DNA of 5,131 nt from Candidatus Omnitrophota bacterium (GTDB lineage: Bacteria > Omnitrophota > Gorgyraeia > JAGLLT01): contig DAOVNW010000084.1 of assembly GCA_030630095.1 (NCBI GenBank), positions 1 through 5,131 of the forward strand, given 5' to 3'. Below the pieces are notes generated by a model. That model saw only the letters and a list, made by a program, of their open reading frames with translations, ran no database searches and was not told where the DNA came from. Shown here in pieces: positions 1 through 4,511 of the stretch. Each line of letters opens with the position of its first letter. Position 1 is the stretch's first letter. The position numbers and the translations under genes were made by a program.

Positions 1-800
1 ATACCGAATACTCACTTAGAATTGAAAGCTTAATCGAAAAGACATTCAGCGCTTACAACGTGAATTTAAGCGAGGCAGAAATTAACATTGATAAGGATGC
101 TGACTGGAAGGAGATTGAGAAAGAAATAGCCGGGTTAAAAAAACAGTTCGAGTCAATGGGAAGTGTGAATCTCGTGGCCATTGAAGAGTATGAAGAGCTA
201 AGAGAGCGGTTTAACTTCCTGAGCCGTCAACAGCAGGACCTTGAGGAGGCTAAAGAGTCATTGCACAAAGCCATCCAAAAAATGAACCGCACAGCCACCA
301 AGATGTTTAAAGAGACCTTTGAGATGATACGCGTATGCTTTGAGGAGTTCTTTAAACTTCTTTTTGGCGGCGGAAACGCCAAGCTGGTCTTAACCGAAGA
401 AAATAACGTACTGGAAAGCGGTATAGAGATTATTGCCAGGCCTCCGGGAAAAAAACTTCAAAACATTACTTTAATGTCAGGCGGCGAAAAAGCCTTATGC
501 GCCATCGCCCTTTTATTTGCCGTCTTTAAAGTAAAACCGAGCCCCTTCTGCGTGCTGGATGAAATTGACGCCCCGCTTGATGAGTCCAATGTCGTCCGCT
601 TTAGCAGGGTACTGGCTGATTTTATTAAAACCTCTCAGTTTATCATAATAACTCACAACAAAAAAACTATCAATATGGCGAATGTTATGTATGGTATAAC
701 AATGGAGGAATCCGGCATTTCCAAAATAGTCTCTGTCAAATTCGTAGACGAAAAAAAAGAAGCAGCCAGCTCAGAAAAAGAACCCGTTCCCATAACATAG
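1..800 (+). CDS. smc: Chromosome segregation protein SMC, C-terminal part (5' truncated by window edge)
   Basis: The reading frame is open from the first bases (codons begin at base 3) to the TAG at 798-800, so about 265 C-terminal residues are visible. SMC is the ATPase core of bacterial condensin and works with ScpA and ScpB to compact and segregate the chromosome. A charged coiled coil (to about base 330) leads into the C-terminal ATPase lobe. That lobe has the ABC signature SGGEK (477-491), Walker B with its catalytic acid in FCVLDEID (546-569), the D-loop APLDES, and the switch histidine in THNK (654-656). Walker A, the N-terminal arm and the hinge lie upstream, outside the window. The GTG at 60 is an internal codon, because the frame continues upstream with SMC-like sequence. 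The lysine- and glutamate-rich tail after the switch region is short and unremarkable. No link to the riboflavin genes is apparent beyond adjacency. Confidence 0.96.
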   Translation, partial: TEYSLRIESLIEKTFSAYNVNLSEAEINIDKDADWKEIEKEIAGLKKQFESMGSVNLVAIEEYEELRERFNFLSRQQQDLEEAKESLHKAIQKMNRTATKMFKETFEMIRVCFEEFFKLLFGGGNAKLVLTEENNVLESGIEIIARPPGKKLQNITLMSGGEKALCAIALLFAVFKVKPSPFCVLDEIDAPLDESNVVRFSRVLADFIKTSQFIIITHNKKTINMANVMYGITMEESGISKIVSVKFVDEKKEAASSEKEPVPIT

Positions 801-825
801 GTAGCGCCGAGTTGTTGCTTTTTTT
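760..825 (+). terminator. Possible weak intrinsic terminator of smc
   Basis: Bases 760-772 can pair with 809-820 (12 pairs, two or three of them G-U, one bulged C), followed directly by a T run at 819-825. The 5' arm lies within the end of smc and the loop is about 36 bases, far longer than usual for an intrinsic terminator. I see no better stop signal between smc and the rib promoter, so this is a tentative call; read-through from smc into the rib leader is possible. Confidence 0.3.
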
Positions 826-826
826 C

Positions 827-855
827 TTGACAAGCCGGCTGATATTCTGTAATAT
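827..855 (+). promoter_or_regulatory. Sigma-70-type promoter of the rib operon
   Basis: A perfect -35 box TTGACA lies at 827-832. With a 17-base spacer the -10 box is TAATAT (850-855, 4 of 6 matches). An exact TATAAT overlaps it at 853-858 but is 20 bases from the -35, which is too long for normal spacing. Either choice puts the transcription start at about 861-865, right where the first strand of the riboswitch P1 stem begins, so the leader RNA starts with the aptamer. Confidence 0.72.
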
Positions 856-861
856 AATAGC

Positions 862-1034
862 AGATCTTCGGGATAGGGTGCAATTCCCGACTGGTGGTAG
901 AAGCCCACGAGTTCCTCCAAAAGAGGGGCAGATCCGGTAACTCCGGAGCCAATAGTCCCGAGTGAAGCGGCTTGCGAGAGCGTTTCTTCGGGATGCCGAT
1001 ATTTCGGCATAATAGTCTAGATACAAGAAGATTT
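862..1034 (+). ncRNA. FMN riboswitch (RFN element) with an enlarged P6 region
   Basis: The 5' half matches the RFN consensus closely: the P1 strand ATCTTC then GGG (864-872), P2 AGGGTGCAATTCCC (875-888), P3 GTGG/CCAC (894-908) with the nearby ACGAG, a variable P4 hairpin (912-928), and P5 GATCCGG/CCGGA (931-947). The 3' end is AGTCTAGATACAAGAAGAT (1014-1032), the same length as the usual AGTCTGGATGNNAGAAGAT. P1 is then 862-869 with 1027-1034, 8 pairs including one G-U. Two features are unusual. Between GCC (948-950) and the final AGTC, where about 10 bases are normal, there are about 64, forming two hairpins. Loop L5 is 5 bases (TAACT) instead of the usual 7. FMN binding normally shuts off downstream riboflavin genes, and the position directly before ribBA fits this. 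Family assignment is very secure; the 3' boundary and ligand competence are less so. Confidence 0.93.
951..1017 (+). repeat. Insertion-like segment inside riboswitch P6, flanked by AATAGTC direct repeats
   Basis: AATAGTC occurs at 951-957 and again at 1011-1017, exactly 60 bases apart. The DNA between folds into two adjoining hairpins. The first is 956-993, with about 16 pairs, single-base bulges at 963 and 970, and a GCGA (GNRA) tetraloop at 974-977. The second is ATGCCGA/TCGGCAT (993-999 with 1004-1010), with a TATT loop. The layout looks like a small palindromic insertion with a 7-base target duplication, but replication slippage or an old natural P6 expansion would look similar. The segment contains a second exact copy of the P1-strand decamer TCTTCGGGAT (985-994). 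Confidence 0.6.
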
Positions 1035-1055
1035 TAATTAGATAGCGATAACTAT

Positions 1056-1085
1056 ATCCCGAAGGTACGCCTTTGGGATTTTTTT
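1056..1085 (+). terminator. Intrinsic terminator of the FMN riboswitch expression platform
   Basis: ATCCCGAAGG (1056-1065) pairs with CCTTTGGGAT (1070-1079) over 10 bases with one G-U pair, a TACG loop and a T run at 1079-1085. It lies 22 bases after the end of P1 and before ribBA. Its 5' arm is also complementary over 10 bases (nine Watson-Crick plus one G-U) to 865-874, the P1 5' strand plus the adjoining joining bases. P1 formation and antitermination are therefore mutually exclusive. Inferred logic: with FMN bound, P1 holds 865-869, the terminator forms and the operon is off. Without FMN, 865-874 captures 1056-1065 and RNA polymerase reads through. Confidence 0.9.
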
Positions 1086-1142
1086 ATCCGCCTTCGCTAA
1101 AGCTATGGCGGATAACCCGCCATAGCCTCGGCGAAGGCGGGT
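1086..1142. repeat. Long GC-rich palindromic repeat (REP/MITE-like) before ribBA
   Basis: Two 24-base arms (1088-1111 and 1117-1140) are inverted copies that match in 20 positions. The outer CCGCCTTCGC and inner GCTATGGCGG blocks are perfect, with a 4-base mismatch between them (TAAA against CGAG) and an ATAAC loop. One A-T and one G-U pair extend the stem to 26 pairs. Each arm also starts CCGCC and ends GGCGG. It abuts the terminator T run and is much more GC-rich than its surroundings. It codes for nothing. From recall, similar CCGCC...GGCGG palindromes are dispersed in some candidate-phylum genomes, but only one copy is visible here. Confidence 0.85.
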
Positions 1143-1176
1143 ACATATGGGCACCATAGACTTACCTATGAGGGCT

Positions 1177-1199
1177 CCATTTTATAATAGGAAAAATGG
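1177..1199 (+). promoter_or_regulatory. ribBA ribosome-binding region, Shine-Dalgarno in a hairpin loop
   Basis: AGGA (1189-1192) lies 11 bases before the chosen ribBA ATG at 1204. It is in the loop of a small hairpin, CCATTTT (1177-1183) with AAAATGG (1193-1199). The hairpin would present the site rather than hide it. The Shine-Dalgarno sequence is weak, so the call mainly supports the start choice. Confidence 0.45.
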
Positions 1200-1203
1200 G
1201 ATT

Positions 1204-2409
1204 ATGCTTAATAAAATAGAAGAGATTATACAGGACTTAAAAGCCGGTAAAATGGTTATTATGGTTGATGACGAGGATCGTGAAAATGAAGGCGATCTTA
1301 TACTGGCGGCTGACTTTGTTGCCGGAGAAAACATAAACTTTATGGCCAGGCATGGCCGAGGTTTAATCTGTGTTCCAATGGAAGCCGGAAGATTAAATGA
1401 GCTTCAAATCCCTCAAATGAAAAACTCCGGAGTACCAAAACAGGCAGACCCTTATCATACGGATTGGGCTATGTCTGTTGATGCCAGAGAAAATGTAAGT
1501 ACCGGAATTTCTGCCGCCGACAGAGCGCAAACCATAAAAACATTGATAGCTCCTAGTACTAAACCGGATGATTTATTGAAGCCCGGCCATCTTTTCCCGC
1601 TGAGGGCCAAAGAAGGCGGCGTCTTGGTTAGGGCCGGCCACACTGAAGCCTGCATCGACCTGATGAAAGCGGCAAAGCTCTACCCGGCAGGTGTTATCTG
1701 TGAAATAATGAATGATAAAGGCGAGATGGCAAGACTGCCGGAGCTTTTGAAGTTTGCCCAAAAACATAACCTGAAAATATGCAGTATCGAAAGCCTTATA
1801 AAGTACCGCATTAGACAGGATAGGTTAATAAAAAAACTTGTAGAAACAAAACTGCCAACCCCCTTTGGAGATTTCAAATTAGTCCTTTATGAATCTATCT
1901 TAGACGGCTCAGACCATATTGCTTTAATAAAAGGCGATATCAGGGATGAGGTTTTGGTCAGGGTTCACTCCGAATGTTTGACCGGAGATGTTTTCCACTC
2001 CAAAAGATGCGATTGCGGGGAACAGTTAGAGGCGGCTATGAAAATAATTCAAAAGGCAAATAAGGGTGTAATTTTGTATATGCGGCAGGAGGGAAGAGGT
2101 ATCGGCCTATCCAATAAACTAAAGGCCTATCACCTTCAGGATAAAGGAATGGACACGGTTGAGGCTAATGAGGCGCTCGGTTTTAAGGCGGATTTAAGAG
2201 ATTACGGTATCGGCGCCCAGATATTAGTTGATTTAGGCCTGAAAAAGATTAAACTCATTACCAATAACCCGCAGAAAATTATCGGATTGGAAGGCTATGG
2301 GCTTGAGGTGACCGAAAGGGTACCTATAGAAATAAAGCCCGCCTCCTCTAATCGCAGGTATCTCAAAACAAAAAAGGACAAAATGGGACATATTTTAAAT
2401 GAGGTATAG
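1204..2409 (+). CDS. ribBA: Bifunctional 3,4-dihydroxy-2-butanone 4-phosphate synthase / GTP cyclohydrolase II
   Basis: This cytoplasmic fusion enzyme starts both branches of riboflavin synthesis. Residues 1 to about 203 are DHBP synthase, which converts ribulose 5-phosphate to DHBP plus formate. It shows DDEDRENEGD (22-31), the STGISAADRA segment, PGH-FPL, and RAGHTEA with active-site His146. Residues from about 204 are GTP cyclohydrolase II: the zinc ligands Cys258, Cys269 and Cys271 in HSEC...RCDCG, then RQEGRGIGL, DLRDYGIGAQIL and TNNPQK, ending in the typical KMGHIL. Both halves look intact. Length is 401 residues, normal for RibBA. I chose the ATG at 1204 because family members begin with an equivalent of MLNKIEEIIQDLKAGK. 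An in-frame ATG at 1147 would add 19 residues unlike the family, and its upstream region lies in a strong palindrome. In the DHBP half, HTDWAMSVDA replaces the more usual TAFTVSVDA. It is the first gene behind the FMN riboswitch. Confidence 0.96.
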   Translation: MLNKIEEIIQDLKAGKMVIMVDDEDRENEGDLILAADFVAGENINFMARHGRGLICVPMEAGRLNELQIPQMKNSGVPKQADPYHTDWAMSVDARENVSTGISAADRAQTIKTLIAPSTKPDDLLKPGHLFPLRAKEGGVLVRAGHTEACIDLMKAAKLYPAGVICEIMNDKGEMARLPELLKFAQKHNLKICSIESLIKYRIRQDRLIKKLVETKLPTPFGDFKLVLYESILDGSDHIALIKGDIRDEVLVRVHSECLTGDVFHSKRCDCGEQLEAAMKIIQKANKGVILYMRQEGRGIGLSNKLKAYHLQDKGMDTVEANEALGFKADLRDYGIGAQILVDLGLKKIKLITNNPQKIIGLEGYGLEVTERVPIEIKPASSNRRYLKTKKDKMGHILNEV

Positions 2410-2416
2410 AGGAGGG

Positions 2417-2474
2417 TTCCGTCTCGAAAGATGTCTCAAAATTCTCTCCGACAATTTTGCGACTCTCGGCGGAA
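2417..2474. repeat. Imperfect inverted repeat in the ribBA-ribH gap
   Basis: CAAAATT (2437-2443) pairs with AATTTTG (2453-2459). After one mismatch GTC/GAC (2433-2435, 2461-2463) continues the stem, and TTCCG/CGGAA (2417-2421, 2470-2474) closes an interrupted outer stem. No T run follows, so it is not an obvious terminator. It may be a decayed palindromic element or an RNA-processing structure. Coding potential is not apparent. Confidence 0.45.
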
Positions 2475-2481
2475 TTAATTC

Positions 2482-2526
2482 GCACAAATAATTTATGACA
2501 TCCAACGGATGACATAAATTATGTGC
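2482..2526. repeat. Large near-perfect hairpin just before the ribH ribosome-binding site
   Basis: GCACA (2482-2486) pairs with TGTGC (2522-2526). After a 2-base AA bulge, 2489-2497 pairs with 2513-2521. After a single A-A mismatch, CATCC/GGATG closes on a 3-base AAC loop (2504-2506). That makes 19 pairs in all. The stem ends 5 bases before the ribH Shine-Dalgarno sequence and has no T run after it. It could be a mobile palindrome remnant, an mRNA-stabilising or processing hairpin, or a translation modulator. Confidence 0.75.
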
Positions 2527-2531
2527 TCATT

Positions 2532-2538
2532 AAGGAGG
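2532..2538 (+). promoter_or_regulatory. Strong Shine-Dalgarno sequence of ribH
   Basis: AAGGAGG lies 9 bases before the ATG at 2548. It fixes the ribH start there rather than at the in-frame ATG at 2521, which is inside the hairpin stem and upstream of this site. It is the strongest ribosome-binding site in the window, consistent with the need for many RibH subunits (the family forms 60-mers or pentamers). Confidence 0.85.
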
Positions 2539-2547
2539 ATGAAAATT

Positions 2548-3012
2548 ATGGTTAAAGTTGTAGAGGCTGGTTTGATTGCTAAGGAAAAAAAGTTTGCTCT
2601 GGTGGTATCGCGATTTAATAATTTTATAACAAAAAAGCTGGTTGAGGGCGCTATCGACTGCCTTGTAAGGCACGGTGTTAAGGACTCTGATATCAAGGTT
2701 GTCTGGGTGCCGGGCTCCTTTGAAATCCCGTACGTTACCGCCAGGCTTTTACAAAAAAACAAACAGGATGCCATAATATGCCTGGGAGCGGTTATCAGGG
2801 GCGCTACCCCGCACTTCGATTACGTTGCCTCAGAGGTTACCAAGGGAATTGCTAACTTATCCTTAACCGCTAAAGTGCCGCTTGCTATGGGAATTATTAC
2901 GGCTGATAATTTAGAGCAGGCTATTGACCGCGCCGGAGCCAAAGAGGGCAATAAAGGTTACCAGGCAGCGCTCTCGGCTATAGAGCTTGTTAATCTTTCT
3001 GAAAAGATATAG
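2548..3012 (+). CDS. ribH: 6,7-dimethyl-8-ribityllumazine synthase
   Basis: RibH condenses 5-amino-6-ribitylamino-uracil with DHBP to give lumazine, the penultimate riboflavin step. The 154-residue length is typical. Visible family motifs are SRFN (21-24) at the pyrimidine site, VPGSFEIP (54-61), GAVIRGATPHFDYV (80-93) with catalytic His89, and the phosphate-site segment RAGAKEGNKG (128-137) with Arg128. The conserved NLEQA precedes that segment. Nothing is missing. The start at 2548 follows from AAGGAGG at 2532-2538 and from family length. ribH is separated from ribBA by 138 bases of inverted repeats but is only 9 bases from nusB, whose ribosome-binding site overlaps its stop codon. FMN control through the leader riboswitch should reach it by co-transcription, since I see no separate promoter. 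Confidence 0.97.
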   Translation: MVKVVEAGLIAKEKKFALVVSRFNNFITKKLVEGAIDCLVRHGVKDSDIKVVWVPGSFEIPYVTARLLQKNKQDAIICLGAVIRGATPHFDYVASEVTKGIANLSLTAKVPLAMGIITADNLEQAIDRAGAKEGNKGYQAALSAIELVNLSEKI

Positions 3013-3021
3013 GTGAATTAA

Positions 3022-3432
3022 TTGAGAAAACGGACCAAAGCAAGGGAAATCGCGTTAAAGTTTCTCTACCAGATAGACATTACAAAAGGGGAGTGGGCTG
3101 AAGAGTTGAAGGAATTTGCCTGTTTCAATGAAGCTGAGACGGAAATACAAAGTTTCAGCCGCCGGCTTATCAAGGGAACGATCGCCAACCTTAAAGAGAT
3201 AGATGAGATTATAGTCAGGTATACCGAAAACTGGCAAATAAAAAGAATGGCTGTCATTGACAGAAACGTATTGAGGCTGGCCGCCTTTGAACTTTTACAT
3301 CTTGATGATATTCCGGCCAAAGTTTCTATTAACGAGGCCATAAATTTGGCAAAACGCTATGGAGACGAAGACTCCGGCAAATTTGTCAACGGCATTCTCG
3401 ATAGAATCAAAAAAGAACTGAGCGATGGATAG
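3022..3432 (+). CDS. nusB: Transcription antitermination factor NusB
   Basis: NusB forms a heterodimer with NusE (ribosomal protein S10), binds boxA RNA and helps RNA polymerase resist termination, mainly on rRNA operons. The 136-residue all-helical protein has the N-terminal RxKAREIALKFLYQ segment (basic, RNA-binding side), ENW (69-71), KRMAVIDRNVLRLAAFEL (74-91), IPAKVSINEAINLAK (97-111) and KFVNGILD (120-127), all family hallmarks. It starts with TTG. The Shine-Dalgarno AGGTGA (3011-3016) overlaps the ribH stop and is 5 bases away; no ATG or GTG fits. Its last 8 bases overlap ribD. Placement next to ribH is widespread in bacteria, although NusB has no role in flavin chemistry. Here FMN would also lower NusB output unless a separate promoter exists; I see none. 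Confidence 0.95.
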   Translation: MRKRTKAREIALKFLYQIDITKGEWAEELKEFACFNEAETEIQSFSRRLIKGTIANLKEIDEIIVRYTENWQIKRMAVIDRNVLRLAAFELLHLDDIPAKVSINEAINLAKRYGDEDSGKFVNGILDRIKKELSDG

Positions 3433-4510
3433 CTTTTATATGAAAAAGGCTATCGGGCTTGCCAAAAAGGCCCGGGGAGCAACTCATCCCAATCCGATGG
3501 TAGGGGCGCTAATTGTCAAAAAAGGTGTGATTATAGCCTCAGGTTTTCATAAAAAGGCCGGCTTAGACCATGCTGAAGTGATAGCTTTAAAAAAAGCCGG
3601 GGAAAAAGCAAAAGGCGCAACCCTATACGTCAATTTAGAACCCTGCTCTCATTTTGGCAAAACTCCTCCCTGCGTAGACCGAATTATAAAAAGCGGTTTA
3701 AAGAGAGTTGTTATTGGCACAGAAGACCCTAATCCCATAAATACCCTTAAAGGCATCAAGAAGCTTAAAAAAAGCGGATTAATAGTCAACGCTGGAATTT
3801 TAAGAGAGGAGTCCGTTAAGTTAAACGAGGACTTTGCCAAATTTATAACGCGGAAAGTTCCCTTCGTTATTATCAAAGCCGCTCAATCCTTAGACGGCAA
3901 AATAGCTTCTGTCAGCGGTGATTCCAAGTGGATAAGCTGTCTTAACTCCAGAAAGTACGCTCATAAATTGAGAGCCGAAAGTGACGCGGTTATGGTAGGC
4001 ATAGAAACAGTTATTAAAGACAATCCCCGCCTTGACTGCCGTCTTTATAAGTCATTTACCGGGCAGCCTTTGAAAATAGTAGTCGATTCGCGTCTCAGGA
4101 TATCGCTAAAGGCAAAAATCCTCAATAATCCGGGCGCTCAAACTTTAATCGCTACGACACGCTATGCCCCTAAAGACAAAATAAGAAAATTAGAGGCAAA
4201 GAATGCCCGAGTGCTTATTGTCCGCTCGCGAAATAAAAGGGTTGACTTAAAAGACCTCTTTATCAAACTGGCAAAAGAGAACATAGTAAGCATTCTGGTT
4301 GAAGGAGGAGCCCGGCTGATTACCTCTTTAATAAATCAGAGGCTGGCAGACAAAATAGTTATTTTTATAGCCCCTAAGATTATCGGCGGCAGTAATGCTC
4401 CAACCTTCTGTGAAGGCAAAGGTATAAAAAAAATGAAGGACGCTATCGTCTTAAACGGTATAAGCGCTAAAAGAATAAACGGTGATTTAATAGTGGAGGC
4501 TTACTTGTAA
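3425..4510 (+). CDS. ribD: Bifunctional pyrimidine deaminase / reductase RibD
   Basis: RibD carries out the second and third steps of the pyrimidine branch. The N-terminal domain (about 1-145) deaminates the GTP cyclohydrolase II product, and the C-terminal domain (about 146-361) reduces the ribosyl side chain with NADPH. The deaminase has PNPMVGA (22-28) and the zinc site His49-Ala-Glu51 with Cys74 and Cys83 in PCSHFGKTPPC. The reductase has KAAQSLDGKIA (151-161), GDSKWIS (165-171), LRAESDAVMVG, a DNPRL substrate segment, and near the end LVEGGA followed by APKIIGG. At 361 residues it is full length and both active sites look complete. The ATG at 3425 overlaps the nusB end by 8 bases, indicating translational coupling; its own ribosome-binding site is weak. 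An alternative ATG at 3440 would remove five residues that family members normally have. Confidence 0.97.
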   Translation: MDSFYMKKAIGLAKKARGATHPNPMVGALIVKKGVIIASGFHKKAGLDHAEVIALKKAGEKAKGATLYVNLEPCSHFGKTPPCVDRIIKSGLKRVVIGTEDPNPINTLKGIKKLKKSGLIVNAGILREESVKLNEDFAKFITRKVPFVIIKAAQSLDGKIASVSGDSKWISCLNSRKYAHKLRAESDAVMVGIETVIKDNPRLDCRLYKSFTGQPLKIVVDSRLRISLKAKILNNPGAQTLIATTRYAPKDKIRKLEAKNARVLIVRSRNKRVDLKDLFIKLAKENIVSILVEGGARLITSLINQRLADKIVIFIAPKIIGGSNAPTFCEGKGIKKMKDAIVLNGISAKRINGDLIVEAYL

Positions 4511-4511
4511 T

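Noticed and set aside
60..62. GTG at 60 as the start of a separate short gene
   Set aside because: The frame is open upstream to the window edge and the sequence is continuous SMC coiled coil and ATPase lobe.
964..967. GAAG as the 3' strand of riboswitch P1, ending the aptamer at 967
   Set aside because: It gives only 4 pairs and a shortened J6/1. GAAGAT at 1027-1032 gives a longer P1 and a segment of exactly the canonical length.
653..1026. Overlapping minus-strand open frames across the smc end and the leader (653-952, 736-1026, 771-1010)
   Set aside because: They are antisense to smc and to a conserved riboswitch, have no recognisable domains, and their lengths fit chance.
1183..1188. 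Exact TATAAT as a second promoter for ribBA, bypassing the riboswitch
   Set aside because: There is no credible -35 box at 16-18 bases upstream; it lies in an AT-rich hairpin next to the ribosome-binding site and is probably chance.
1147..1203. N-terminal extension of ribBA from the ATG at 1147
   Set aside because: The 19 extra residues do not resemble RibBA, any ribosome-binding site would be inside the palindrome stem, and the ATG at 1204 matches the family start.
2482..2526. Hairpin before ribH as an intrinsic terminator
   Set aside because: The stem is AT-rich at its base and no T run follows; stopping here would cut off four downstream pathway genes.
2521..2547. ribH start at the ATG at 2521
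   Set aside because: It lies in the stem of a hairpin upstream of the AAGGAGG site and would add nine non-family residues.
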